DNA of 64,000 nt from Candidatus Flexicrinis affinis (GCA_016716525.1 JADJWE010000001.1:1736001-1800000), one strand, 5' to 3'. Counted from the stretch's first letter, positions 35,179 through 44,440 are shown. A program made the numbers and translations. Notes: generated from the sequence alone by a model not told the origin.

Positions 35179-38100
35179 CTAGGTCGACGTGAAGACGACC
35201 TGCCGACGCAGGTCGACAATCGCCTGATCCAGCACGGCCTCAAGGCTCATCAGCTTGCCGCGGTCATGGGCTTCCGCAAACTCGTCGAGGTTCATCTGCT
35301 TGGAGATCTCGTCGACGATCTGCGAGACGCGCGTGTCCACGACGTGCTTGTTCAAGCTCACGGAGAGCAGTCCGGTCAATTCTGCCGAACGAACGAAGCG
35401 TTTTTCGCTGGCTAGCATGCGCGCGTAAACCGCCATTGTCTCGCATTCGAGGCTGACCATGCTGCGGTCGCGCGCTCGGTCCATCAGGTCGGCTAGCCGT
35501 CGCTTGACTTCGGCAGGATCGTGCATCGAGGTCGCCTGCTTGGCAATGTTCCACAGCAGCGAACACTCGAGAAAAGGCGCGTCGAGCTGCCGCGCCGTCT
35601 GCAGCGCCTCGACTTGCCGCAGGCCAAGCATGACCGACGTGTCGAGAAGATCTTGCGCAACTGCCGGGATCATCTCCATCGTGCGGGTCAACGTGGCGAC
35701 CGGTGCGCCGATCGCCCGAAGAGTCGAGATGCCTTCGGTGTAACAGGCAACCGCGACCTTCGCCTCGTTGAGCTGCTCCAGCACCGCGCCGAGTGCGATC
35801 ACGATATAGCCGGTGTTCCGGCGGTCACCGATCTGCCGGTACAGTTCCAGTGCGATTTCGTAGTAGTCGCGCGCTTTGTTGACCTCGCCGAGGTAGACCA
35901 GCGCCTGCGCGAGGTTGCCGTAATTGCGGGCGACGCGCCACAGCTCGACGCCGTCTTGTGCCAGACGCAGCGATTTCTCGAGCTTTTCGCGCGATTCGGC
36001 AAAATCGCCTTCGTCAAACGCCACAATGCCGAGGCCGTTGTATGCATCTGCCTGCGCGTCAATGCTGTTTGCGCGCTGTGCCAACGCCAGACCTTCGCCG
36101 AAAAGCTGCAGGGCCTGACCGAGCGCTCCCTGTCGCCAGCTTACCGTCCCGAGGCCGATAAGGGCTTCTGCAGCGCCGCTGATGTGGGTCAGGCGGCGCG
36201 CCAGCTTGAGGCTTTCGTGATACGTCTTTTCCGCCTGCCGGTAATCGTTCGTGTCGGCGTACGTGTCGCCCAACAGGCGCAAGGTCTGCATGCGCTGCTC
36301 GTCCGGATGCGTGAGAAGCTCCAGCGCCTCCTGACACAGGCGGCGCGCTTCTTCGTGTCGGCTGATCGCGCGAGCTTGGCGGGCGGACAGCAGCAGATAG
36401 TGCAGGTGCCTGTCCCCGTCGCCTGCCACCCGATAGTGTTCAGCGAGCACCACCGCGCGCGTGGCGTCGTCCGGATACGCTTTTTCGATGGCCTGCGCGA
36501 CCGACCGATGTAGCCGTGGCCGGACATCATCAGACACCGACTCCAGCAGCGTCTCGCGCAGCTTGTCATGCGTGAACCGCCACTCGTCGTCCACGAACTC
36601 CAGCACCGCGGCATTGGAGCAGCCATTAAACCACGCCTCGAGGCGTTCAGGCGTGCCGGTTACATGGTTCATGATCACCGGATCAACCTGACGACCGGCG
36701 ATAGCCGCAAGCTGCAGCAGCTCGACCGCATCGGCCGGCAGGCGTTGGATGCGGCGCTGCAGTACAGCGCGAACGCCGCCTGTGACCACCGCACGGGGCA
36801 GTGTGACATCGCCAATTTCGTCAAGTCGACCAGCCGAGTCTGCCAATGCGCGCAGCACCTCGATGACGAAGAAGACGTTGCCCTCCGTCTCGCGCTCAAG
36901 CAGGGTCAGAATGTCTCGCCGGTTACCCAGCGGACCGAGGATGGCCCGGCTCAGCTCGGCAATCGTCGTGTTCGAGAACCGCTTGAGCCGCACGACGGTG
37001 GCGTTCCGCAGCAGATCGGGGATGTCCGGGCGTTCGTCGTCGCGGTAGCTGCCGACGATCAGCACCGGCAGGTCGATCACGCCGTGGGCAATCGTCTTGA
37101 GCAGGTCGAAGCTCTCGCGCGTCCAGTGCAGATCCTCGAGCAGGATCACCGCAGTCTGCCGCTGCCGTCGCAGCATATCGAGGATGGTCTGCGCGAGACG
37201 AAGGCGTGCGGGTTCGGCGTCAAGCGGCGGAGCGTCCTCCACCGTGCGCCCGATCAAGCGGCCAATGTCGGGGACCAGCGGCTTAAGAACGCCCGCTTCA
37301 AGGTCGCTGAGCGCGGCGGAAAGCACAAGGCGGCGCACAGGCTCGCGCCACACCTGATACGGCAAGCTGCCCTCCGCGGCAGCTTGACCGCGTACCACCA
37401 GCGCGCCGCGCACCAGCGCAAACGCGCGGAGTTCTTCAAGGACACGGCTCTTGCCGACACCACTCTCGCCGCCGACGAGCCACATGCTTCCGCGCCGCAG
37501 CGAAGCCTCCCCGAGCGCATCGCGCAGTCGCGCGAACTCCTCGGTGCGGCCGACAAAGCGAGCCGACTTGAGGAAACTGTCGCGTATCTCGCCGGTCTCA
37601 GGTGGTGCAGGGATGCCCGCCGCCGAGCACAGCAGCTCGATGACCTGTCCCGCACGCTGGTAGCGGTGCTCGGGATGTTTGTAAAGCAGTTTGCGGATCA
37701 CCGACCGGAGCGCGGCGATCACCTGCGGAGAGTCAGCCGCGCCGGGCTGGATGCGATTCATGTCGACGTCGGTGTTCATCACGTCATACACGAGTGATGC
37801 GGCGTCGTTGACGTTGAAAGGGTGACGGCCCGCGAGCATTTCGTACAGCAAGATGCCTACGGCATATAAGTCGGAGGTCTCGGCCGGCGCCGCGCCGCGC
37901 AGCAGTTCGGGTGCCAGGTAAGCCAGCGTCCCCCCGATCGTGCCCGGGCTGGCGACGCCGAGCAGGTCGGCGGCAGACGAGATGCCAAAGTCGAGCAGCT
38001 TGAGCTGTCCGTTGGTTATGAGCAGGTTTTCCGGCTTCAAGTCGCGGTGGACGATCCCGCGCCGGTGAAGATATGCCAGTGCCTGCAGCATCTGCGCGAC

Positions 38101-38460
38101 CAACGTCACCTTGCCATTGAGGTCGCGGCGTTTCGCGACGGTGATGATATCTTGCGCGTCCTCCAGCATGTCCATCGCGAAGAACGGCTGACCGTCGTCA
38201 TCGAAGCCGTAGTCGAGCACGGTGATGACGTTGGGGTGGCGCAAGGTCGCCAGAAGGCGAAACTCCTGTGCCAGCGCCAAACGCGTGTCGAGGGTCGCGT
38301 TTCCGTCTTGATCCTTGGCCGTGCGGACGCGCTTCAGAGCGACAATCTGGCCGGTTAGGCGGTCGGACGCACGATATACAGTGCCCATCCCGCCTTGCCC
38401 CAGCTGTTGCAGCAAAACGTAGCGGTCGCTGACGACCGCAACCTCCTTTGCGGACAACAT
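35179..38460 (-). CDS. Serine/threonine protein kinase with AAA-type ATPase and TPR regions
   Basis: This signalling protein of about 1093 residues has an N-terminal Hanks-type kinase domain (glycine loop GQGGMG at 21-26, Lys43, HRDLKPEN at 138-145, DFG at 157-159). It is complete and probably active. From about residue 305 an AAA/STAND-like ATPase follows (FVGRTEEF, Walker A GGESGVGKS, Walker B VILLEDLHW). The C-terminal half consists of tetratricopeptide repeats (about 670-950). No transmembrane segment or LuxR-type DNA-binding domain is seen. The layout recalls PknK-like kinases. The ATG at 38460 is preferred over an upstream one because AAAGGGG lies before it. It is divergent from a large secreted propeller protein. 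Confidence 0.92.
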   Translation of the reverse strand: MLSAKEVAVVSDRYVLLQQLGQGGMGTVYRASDRLTGQIVALKRVRTAKDQDGNATLDTRLALAQEFRLLATLRHPNVITVLDYGFDDDGQPFFAMDMLEDAQDIITVAKRRDLNGKVTLVAQMLQALAYLHRRGIVHRDLKPENLLITNGQLKLLDFGISSAADLLGVASPGTIGGTLAYLAPELLRGAAPAETSDLYAVGILLYEMLAGRHPFNVNDAASLVYDVMNTDVDMNRIQPGAADSPQVIAALRSVIRKLLYKHPEHRYQRAGQVIELLCSAAGIPAPPETGEIRDSFLKSARFVGRTEEFARLRDALGEASLRRGSMWLVGGESGVGKSRVLEELRAFALVRGALVVRGQAAAEGSLPYQVWREPVRRLVLSAALSDLEAGVLKPLVPDIGRLIGRTVEDAPPLDAEPARLRLAQTILDMLRRQRQTAVILLEDLHWTRESFDLLKTIAHGVIDLPVLIVGSYRDDERPDIPDLLRNATVVRLKRFSNTTIAELSRAILGPLGNRRDILTLLERETEGNVFFVIEVLRALADSAGRLDEIGDVTLPRAVVTGGVRAVLQRRIQRLPADAVELLQLAAIAGRQVDPVIMNHVTGTPERLEAWFNGCSNAAVLEFVDDEWRFTHDKLRETLLESVSDDVRPRLHRSVAQAIEKAYPDDATRAVVLAEHYRVAGDGDRHLHYLLLSARQARAISRHEEARRLCQEALELLTHPDEQRMQTLRLLGDTYADTNDYRQAEKTYHESLKLARRLTHISGAAEALIGLGTVSWRQGALGQALQLFGEGLALAQRANSIDAQADAYNGLGIVAFDEGDFAESREKLEKSLRLAQDGVELWRVARNYGNLAQALVYLGEVNKARDYYEIALELYRQIGDRRNTGYIVIALGAVLEQLNEAKVAVACYTEGISTLRAIGAPVATLTRTMEMIPAVAQDLLDTSVMLGLRQVEALQTARQLDAPFLECSLLWNIAKQATSMHDPAEVKRRLADLMDRARDRSMVSLECETMAVYARMLASEKRFVRSAELTGLLSVSLNKHVVDTRVSQIVDEISKQMNLDEFAEAHDRGKLMSLEAVLDQAIVDLRRQVVFTST

Positions 38461-38501
38461 CGCCCCTTTCAAAATCCATGGCCCGCCGGCCACATTGTCT
38501 C

Positions 38502-38517
38502 ATTGTAGCCCATTGTA
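38502..38517 (-). promoter_or_regulatory. Possible -10 region of the kinase gene
   Basis: Two TACAAT boxes, each within a CTACAATG direct repeat 10 bases apart, lie on the minus strand 42-57 bases upstream of the start codon. No good -35 is seen. Confidence 0.3.
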
Positions 38518-38626
38518 GACCTTCTCGCGTATTTCAGTCTTGAGACCTTGCACGCGAATGCGTCTGCGGGGTATCGCTGCGCCGCCGCTTTCCCTACGCG
38601 GTATCGCACTCGTTGGCGATGAACTT

Positions 38627-38632
38627 TATAAT
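38627..38632 (+). promoter_or_regulatory. -10 box of the secreted propeller gene
   Basis: A perfect TATAAT lies 38 bases before the ATG at 38671. The upstream -35 region is not recognisable. Confidence 0.45.
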
Positions 38633-38670
38633 CGAGAGGTTAACGTAGATAGCTAAATCGAGGTGCACGC

Positions 38671-41649
38671 ATGGCTGTTCATCGCAGCGTGACCGGCGCG
38701 TGGAAGCGTACCGTCTTCGTTCTGGTTGTTCTCCTGCTGCTCGCTGCGCCGGCGAGCGTGTTCGCGCGGCAGTACAAAACAACCAGCCGCATCAGCATCA
38801 GTTCAACCGGCGTACAGGGAATCAACATTCAGCACCCTGTCATCAACGGCGACGGGCGATACGTCGCCTTCTGGTCGGACAAAGAAGGTTTGGTCGTTGG
38901 CGACACGAATTTCGTGGGCGATGTATTCGTTCGCGACACCCAGACCAATACGACCACGCGTGTCAGCCTCGGTTTCGGCGGCGTGCAAACCGCCCGCACC
39001 GGCGGGTTGCCAACCTCCTACCCCGACATCGACATCAGCGACAGCGGCTGTATTGTCGTTTACGCGTCCGACGCGACCAACATTCGCAACGTGCCGGATA
39101 CGAACGAGACCGCCGACGTGTTTGCCGTAGATCGGTGTGCGGGCGGCTTCCCGACCGTGCAGGTCAGCGTGCAGGACAATACCGGCGCAACAGGAATTCA
39201 GGCGAACCAGGGCGGTACGAACCCGCGTGTAAGCGGTAACGGTCAGTTCGTCCTATTCCGTTCGGCATCGACGGACATTTTGTTTGACAGCAACGGCCCG
39301 GTGCCGGACATCTACATCTACGATCGTGCCAGTTTCCGTACGTCCCGCGTCAATGTGTCGAGCGGCGGAGCTCAAGCAAACATCGAGGACGGCAGCTCCG
39401 GCTACGGCTTGTCGGACGACGGGTTCATCGTCGCCTTCGCATCGGTCGCCACCAACCTCGTCGGGGGCGACACCAACGGGCGCAGCGACATCTTTATCCG
39501 CGACCGCCCGAACAACACGACCGTCCGCATCATGGGGCTGGGCGGTGCTCAACCCAACGGCAACAGCTTCAATCCGACGGTGACCGGCAACGGGCGGTAT
39601 ATTGCCTTCCGTTCGGACGCGTCCAACCTCGTCGCGGGCGATACCAACAACCGCAGCGATATCTTCGTGTATGACCGCAACACTGGCGACATGGAACGTG
39701 TGAGCATCAGCAGCGAGGGCGCACAGGCCAACGCCAGCAGCGATCGTCCGTTCATGACGGACAATGGCCGGTTCGTGTCGTTCTACTCTGACGCGAGCAA
39801 CTTGGTCGATGGCGACACGAACGGCGCAGGCGACATCTTCGTTCACGACCGCACCACGGGTATCACGACACTCGCGAGCGTCACATCAGGCGGCACGCTT
39901 GCCAACGGACCTGCGGGCCAGTACAGCGCGCTGAGCGATGACGGCGCGTTCTTCGCGTTCGAGTCGAACGCCAGCAACATCGTCCCCGGTGACACCAATG
40001 GTACGTCCGACGTGTTCCACAGCGTCGCCGGTCCGATCTCGCCCAACAACCTGTCGCTCGTGAACAAGACGACCGACGCCGTCACGATGAGTTGGGACGA
40101 CAACAGCAGCGGCGAGGACAACTTCGTGATCGAGCGCCGCCGGCTGCGTGACGACGGCACGTTGACAAGCTGGTCGATTGTCCAGACCCTCGGGCCGAAT
40201 TCCGAGCTGTTCACCAACTCGTCGTTGGGCGCATGTCGCACCTACGACTTCCGCGTGTTCAGCGTCGATAACGGCATTCGTTCTTCGTCCAACATACTGC
40301 GCGTCAAGACGCTCGGCTGTCCGCCGGGGCCGTTCAGCCTGATGGATCCGATCAACAACGAGGTGGTGATCAATCGGGCACGTGTCGACTTCCGCTGGAC
40401 ACCGTCGGAAGAGGCGGAAGACTTCGACATCACGGTCACAAACACCGGATCGTTGGCCGTCGTCCACACCGAGACGTTGGACGCGGCGACGATCTGCGAC
40501 GCCAATCGGTGCTTGTACGCTCCGCCGCCGGCCGTCTACAACTTGCTGACCAACGGGTCTTACAGCTTCACCGTTCAGGCGCGCAATATCTACGACCAAG
40601 GCGTGCCGACACAGGCGAGCAACAATCCGGGCTTGTTCAGCGTCGACGACACCCTGCCCCCGCGCGACTTCGACCTGTATACGCCGGCACAGGATACCTT
40701 CCTGCGCAATCTAAACGGCTGGGCCGGATTCACGTGGCGCGACAACAAGGACGCGGGAACCTATAACCTCGTCGTTATCGAGATTTCGAACAACAACACA
40801 CGTCTCGGCACGGTCATCAACCAAATCGGCCTGACACCGGCCACCGATGGCGACGGGCTGACGTGTAACTTCGAAACGCGCATCTGCACGTACGAACCGA
40901 CCGTGGGAGAACTCGCCGCGTTGTCGGAAGGGACGTTCGCGTGGACTGTGTTCGCAGTCAGCCCGGGCGGCAACCCGCGCGAAAGTTCGATGGGCGCGAT
41001 CACGTTCCGCATCAATACCGGCGACATCGAGATGCTGGTCAACGGCGGCTTCGAGGAGAAGGACCCGGTAACAGGTGCCGCGATTGGATGGACCGTCGAG
41101 AACAGCACCGGTGACACGGTCAAGTGCAACAAACCGGGCAAGACGTTCACGAACTTCGGCGAATGCGCATTCCGGTTCAAGGGTGGCGTCGGTGAATCAA
41201 GCAAGCTAGTTCAGTTGGTGTACGACTCGCTGTGGAACATGACAACCGGCGACGTCATCCAGCTCGAAGGCATCTTGAACGCGGCGGCACTGACCGAAGG
41301 CGACATCGTGGTACAGCTCAAGGTGGCGTACGTCGACGGCGGCCTGCCGAAGGATAAGGCAAAATATAAGCCGCCTACCGGGGTCTATGTCGACCAGGCG
41401 ATGGCACCGCTCTCTATCGTTATCGACGGCGCGGTTGCCGAAATCACCGTTCAGATCAAGCACAAGGCCGACAGCGGCAAGATCTATCTCGACGAACTCG
41501 AACTGCTGCTGCTCGCCCCGGGTGGTCCTCGTGGAGACGGCGTGCGCTATCTGCCCAACACGCGCATCCCGGTCACGGGCGACAGCCCCGACGGCCTGCT
41601 GCTGCCCCCGCCGCCGCCCGCGGTGGACGGCTTCCGCGGCCAGAACTAG
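38671..41649 (+). CDS. Large secreted seven-bladed propeller protein with FN3/Ig-like and C-terminal beta-sandwich domains
   Basis: This 992-residue exported protein has a signal peptide ending near SVFA (residue 33). The first 450 residues contain seven repeats of about 60 residues. Each ends in a DTNGxxDIFVxD-like motif, consistent with a PD40/TolB-type propeller whose loops could bind calcium. A fibronectin-III-like domain begins around LSLVNKTTDAVTMSW. Ig-like segments and a C-terminal module starting NGGFEEKDP, resembling carbohydrate-binding beta-sandwiches, follow. It ends Pro-rich. No enzyme motif is seen; a surface-binding or matrix role is inferred. It is divergent from the kinase gene, and a hairpin terminator follows. 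Confidence 0.82.
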   Translation: MAVHRSVTGAWKRTVFVLVVLLLLAAPASVFARQYKTTSRISISSTGVQGINIQHPVINGDGRYVAFWSDKEGLVVGDTNFVGDVFVRDTQTNTTTRVSLGFGGVQTARTGGLPTSYPDIDISDSGCIVVYASDATNIRNVPDTNETADVFAVDRCAGGFPTVQVSVQDNTGATGIQANQGGTNPRVSGNGQFVLFRSASTDILFDSNGPVPDIYIYDRASFRTSRVNVSSGGAQANIEDGSSGYGLSDDGFIVAFASVATNLVGGDTNGRSDIFIRDRPNNTTVRIMGLGGAQPNGNSFNPTVTGNGRYIAFRSDASNLVAGDTNNRSDIFVYDRNTGDMERVSISSEGAQANASSDRPFMTDNGRFVSFYSDASNLVDGDTNGAGDIFVHDRTTGITTLASVTSGGTLANGPAGQYSALSDDGAFFAFESNASNIVPGDTNGTSDVFHSVAGPISPNNLSLVNKTTDAVTMSWDDNSSGEDNFVIERRRLRDDGTLTSWSIVQTLGPNSELFTNSSLGACRTYDFRVFSVDNGIRSSSNILRVKTLGCPPGPFSLMDPINNEVVINRARVDFRWTPSEEAEDFDITVTNTGSLAVVHTETLDAATICDANRCLYAPPPAVYNLLTNGSYSFTVQARNIYDQGVPTQASNNPGLFSVDDTLPPRDFDLYTPAQDTFLRNLNGWAGFTWRDNKDAGTYNLVVIEISNNNTRLGTVINQIGLTPATDGDGLTCNFETRICTYEPTVGELAALSEGTFAWTVFAVSPGGNPRESSMGAITFRINTGDIEMLVNGGFEEKDPVTGAAIGWTVENSTGDTVKCNKPGKTFTNFGECAFRFKGGVGESSKLVQLVYDSLWNMTTGDVIQLEGILNAAALTEGDIVVQLKVAYVDGGLPKDKAKYKPPTGVYVDQAMAPLSIVIDGAVAEITVQIKHKADSGKIYLDELELLLLAPGGPRGDGVRYLPNTRIPVTGDSPDGLLLPPPPPAVDGFRGQN

Positions 41650-41671
41650 CCGCGCTACAGGACGTTCGACC

Positions 41672-41697
41672 AAGAGGCATCCAAGCGGGTGCCTCTT
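41672..41697 (+). terminator. Hairpin terminator after the secreted propeller gene
   Basis: An 11-bp stem with one G-U pair (AAGAGGCATCC with GGGTGCCTCTT) and a 4-base loop, followed by a short T-containing tail. It lies directly before the GNAT start. Confidence 0.65.
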
Positions 41698-41703
41698 GTC
41701 GTT

Positions 41704-42249
41704 ATGCAGGGAGGTCCTTTGGCCGAATACCTGTTTGAGACCGATCGGACTCGCGTCCGCCGCCTGACTCTCGCCGATAAGGACGCGGTGTTTGCACTGC
41801 TGTCGGACCCGGAGGTCATGCGCTACGTAGACGACGACCAGCCCAAGACCCGCGCTCAGTCCGATGCCTATCTCGAACGCCACTTGAGTCACTACGAAAC
41901 GTACGGCTATGGTCAGTTCGCAGTTGAAGACATCGAGTCTGGCGCCGTGATCGGTCTGGTCGGGCTGGTGCCTCCGAGCACGCACGGGGCCGACGTTGAA
42001 ATTGGCTACACGCTAGACAAGGCGGTCTGGGGCCGCGGTATCGGCCGCGAGGTCGCTTCGGCCGTGTTGGCATGGGGAATCACGACATTCGGGTTTACTT
42101 CTGTCGTGGCAACCGTCGACCCGCAGAACATCGCATCAGCGCGCATCGCGCTCGGATTGGGATTCACCTACGAGCGGTTCGAGTTGGATGAATACGTCTT
42201 GCCGACGGATGTGTATATATTGCGCGTAGGGCGCGGCACGCCGGAATAA
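41704..42249 (+). CDS. GNAT-family N-acetyltransferase (RimJ/RimL type)
   Basis: This protein of about 181 residues transfers an acetyl group from acetyl-CoA to an amine of a small molecule or protein. Typical features are an initial ETDRTRVRRLTLADKDAVF, a middle IGLVGLVPP strand, and IGYTLDKAVWGRGIGREVA, whose GRGIGREV is the acetyl-CoA pyrophosphate loop. Two starts compete: ATG at 41704 without a ribosome site, and TTG at 41719, four bases after GGGAGG. Codons further upstream fall in the terminator hairpin of the preceding gene. Specificity is unknown. Confidence 0.88.
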   Translation: MQGGPLAEYLFETDRTRVRRLTLADKDAVFALLSDPEVMRYVDDDQPKTRAQSDAYLERHLSHYETYGYGQFAVEDIESGAVIGLVGLVPPSTHGADVEIGYTLDKAVWGRGIGREVASAVLAWGITTFGFTSVVATVDPQNIASARIALGLGFTYERFELDEYVLPTDVYILRVGRGTPE

Positions 42250-42252
42250 GAA

Positions 42253-42285
42253 CGGCCCCACACGACGCGATGTCATGCGAGGCCG
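42253..42285. terminator. Possible bidirectional terminator between GNAT and the lyase gene
   Basis: CGGCCCC and GAGGCCG pair over 7 bp with one G-U, around a 19-base loop, between two convergent stop codons. On the minus strand the tail is TTCTTATT. Confidence 0.35.
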
Positions 42286-42308
42286 CCTATGTTGTTGGAG
42301 TCGTGCGG

Positions 42309-43727
42309 CTAGCCGCCGCCCTTCACGTCGCTAATGCCACCTTCAGTCATCGCCCGGGCGTCAAGCACCTTGCGCGCTTCGTCCTCGCTCAATAGGCCCT
42401 CGCTCACGACGATGTCGAGAAGCGTCCGGTTCTCCGCCAGCGACTTCTTGGCGACTTCAGCGCCCTTCAGGTAGCCGATAACCGGGTTCAGCGCGGTCAC
42501 GAGGATCGGGTTCTTGAGCAGCCACGCCTCCGCCTTCTCCGCGTTGGCGACCAGCCCGACGACCAGCTTCTCGGTGAACATCTTGACCGAGCCGATCATG
42601 ACGATCATCATTTCGTTCAAGTTGTGGGCCATAATCGGCATCATCACGTTGAGTTCGAGCTGGCCGGCATGCGCCGCCATCGTGATCGCGTGGTCGTTGC
42701 CCATCACATGGAACATCGCCTGATTCAACATCTCGGCCAGCACCGGATTGACCTTGCCCGGCATGATCGACGAGCCGGGCTGAACCGGCGGGCAGGTCAG
42801 CTCGCCGAGGCCGGTGGTCGGGCCGCTCGACAACAGGCGGATATCACTGGCGATCCGCGACAAGTCCTGTGCGGTCGAGCGCAGTGCGCCGCTGAAGAAC
42901 ACCGAGTCCTGATGTGACTGCATCGACTCGAACAGGTCGTCGCTGGTGTAGAGCGTCAAACCGGTCAGCCGGCTGATCGCCGAAACCATCCGGCTGTGAT
43001 ACTCCGGATGCGCGTTCAGGCCGGTGCCGGTCGCCGTGCCGCCGATCCCGAGACGCCTCACGCCTTCAGCCGCGACCTTGATCTTCTCGATGTTGCGCTC
43101 AATCGCCTTGGCCCATGCGCCGACTTCCTGCCCCAGCCGAACCGGCACGGCGTCCTGCAAGTGCGTGCGACCCGACTTCACGATGCCGTCCCACTCGGCG
43201 GCCTTGGCACGGAACGCGTCGGCACAAGCCTTGAGCGTGGCCAGCAGCTCGTCCAGTCTCCACAGCGCGCCGAGGCGCAGCGCCGTCGGGATGGTGTCAT
43301 TGGTCGACTGCGCCATGTTGACGTGATCGTTCGGGCTGACCGGCTTTTTCTCGGTCGAGTTTAGGCCGAAGCCAAGAATCTCGTTGGCCCGGTTGGCGAT
43401 CACTTCGTTCGCGTTCATGTTGTGGCTGGTACCCGCGCCAGCCTGGAACGGATCGACGACGAACTCGGCATCCCACTTGCCGGCGATAACCTCATCCGCC
43501 GCCTGTATGATGGCGTTGGCGAGGCGCGCGTCGAGTACGCCGAGGTCGCGGTTAACCTCCGCCGCGGCGCGCTTGATGACCGCCATGCTCCAGACGAATG
43601 CGCGGTACGGCTTGAGGCCGCTAACCGCGAAGTTGTCTACCGCTCGCTGCGTCTGCGCGCCGTAGTAGGCCGCCGCAGGAACACGCACCTCACCCAGCGA
43701 GTCTTTCTCAATACGAAACTCGGACAT
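42309..43727 (-). CDS. Fumarase/aspartase superfamily lyase (class II fumarase or aspartate ammonia-lyase)
   Basis: This 472-residue tetrameric lyase reversibly forms fumarate, from malate or aspartate. The family signature GSSIMPGKVNP is intact. The other active-site segments read GAGTSHNMNANEVIANRA, SPNDHVN and SGRTHLQDAVP. The GTS-NMN form and the KVNPVLAEMLNQ continuation lean toward aspartase, whereas YYGAQTQRA and NEVIANRA lean toward fumarase. I therefore leave the substrate open. The ATG at 43727 follows an excellent TTAGGAGG; a longer frame runs upstream through the SOD terminator and is rejected. A TATAAC box lies 41 bases upstream. Confidence 0.9.
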   Translation of the reverse strand: MSEFRIEKDSLGEVRVPAAAYYGAQTQRAVDNFAVSGLKPYRAFVWSMAVIKRAAAEVNRDLGVLDARLANAIIQAADEVIAGKWDAEFVVDPFQAGAGTSHNMNANEVIANRANEILGFGLNSTEKKPVSPNDHVNMAQSTNDTIPTALRLGALWRLDELLATLKACADAFRAKAAEWDGIVKSGRTHLQDAVPVRLGQEVGAWAKAIERNIEKIKVAAEGVRRLGIGGTATGTGLNAHPEYHSRMVSAISRLTGLTLYTSDDLFESMQSHQDSVFFSGALRSTAQDLSRIASDIRLLSSGPTTGLGELTCPPVQPGSSIMPGKVNPVLAEMLNQAMFHVMGNDHAITMAAHAGQLELNVMMPIMAHNLNEMMIVMIGSVKMFTEKLVVGLVANAEKAEAWLLKNPILVTALNPVIGYLKGAEVAKKSLAENRTLLDIVVSEGLLSEDEARKVLDARAMTEGGISDVKGGG

Positions 43728-43767
43728 AGGTCCTCCTAAGTTGGAACAGAACACTAAACACGAGAGC

Positions 43768-43773
43768 GTTATA
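43768..43773 (-). promoter_or_regulatory. Possible -10 box for the lyase gene
   Basis: TATAAC on the minus strand, just past the SOD terminator and 41 bases before the lyase start. Confidence 0.3.
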
Positions 43774-43778
43774 ACACG

Positions 43779-43805
43779 AAAAAGGCGCCCGTTCACGAGC
43801 GCCTT
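43779..43805 (-). terminator. Intrinsic terminator of the superoxide dismutase gene
   Basis: On the minus strand AAGGCGC pairs with GCGCCTT around a 10-base loop and runs into a stretch of T, about 24 bases after the SOD stop codon. Confidence 0.75.
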
Positions 43806-43828
43806 CTTGTCCAAACAAGTCCATCAGC

Positions 43829-44440
43829 CTACTTGTTGGCTGCGTACAGTTCGGCGACCTTGGCCCAATTGACCACATTCCACCATGCGGAGATGTAATC
43901 GGGGCGGCGGTTCTGGTAGTTCAGGTAGTACGCGTGTTCCCACACGTCCAGACCGAGGATCGGCGTCTTGCCCTCCATCACCGGCGTGTCCTGATTCGGC
44001 GTGCTGGTGACGCTCAGACCGCCGCCTGAGGCAACGACCAGCCACGCCCAGCCACTGCCGAAGCGGGTCGCGCCCGCCTTGGCGAACTCGGCCTTGAAGT
44101 TGTCGAAGCTGCCGAACGCCGCGTCGATCGCAGACGCCAGCTCGCCGGTCGGCGCGCCGCCGCCGTTAGGGCCCATCACCGCCCAGAACAGGTTGTGATT
44201 GACGTAGCCGCCGCCGTTGTTGCGGACAGCCGTGCGGATGCCCTCAGGGAGGCTGTTGAGATTCTGCAGCAGCCATTCCGCCGATTTGCCGGCGAGATCG
44301 GCGTGCCCTTCAAGCGCCTTGTTCAGGTTGTCGGTGTACGCCTTGTGATGCTTACCGTGGTGAATTTCCATCGTGCGCGCGTCGATATGCGGCTCGAGCG
44401 CGTCTGCGGCATACGGCAGTGCAGCCAGTTCGAAAGCCAT
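43829..44440 (-). CDS. sodA: Superoxide dismutase, Fe/Mn family (manganese-type residues)
   Basis: This 203-residue enzyme converts superoxide to hydrogen peroxide and oxygen. Metal ligands are in EIHHGKHH (first His), YVNHNLFW (second His) and DVWEHAYY (Asp and His). The residues that distinguish the metals point to Mn: Gly rather than Gln before the YVNH segment, and the Gln of NQDTPV rather than the Ala of Fe enzymes. No signal peptide, so cytoplasmic. It is a separate unit with its own terminator. Metal use should be treated as a prediction. Confidence 0.94.
   Translation of the reverse strand: MAFELAALPYAADALEPHIDARTMEIHHGKHHKAYTDNLNKALEGHADLAGKSAEWLLQNLNSLPEGIRTAVRNNGGGYVNHNLFWAVMGPNGGGAPTGELASAIDAAFGSFDNFKAEFAKAGATRFGSGWAWLVVASGGGLSVTSTPNQDTPVMEGKTPILGLDVWEHAYYLNYQNRRPDYISAWWNVVNWAKVAELYAANK

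Noticed and set aside
38461..38670. Small RNA or small ORF in the gap between kinase and secreted propeller genes
   Set aside because: Only promoter-like boxes are visible; the 62-codon minus-strand frame at 38594-38782 lacks a ribosome site and overlaps the signal peptide codons.
39253..39846. 197-codon minus-strand open frame inside the secreted propeller gene
   Set aside because: Repetitive only because it is antisense to the propeller repeats; no start signal.
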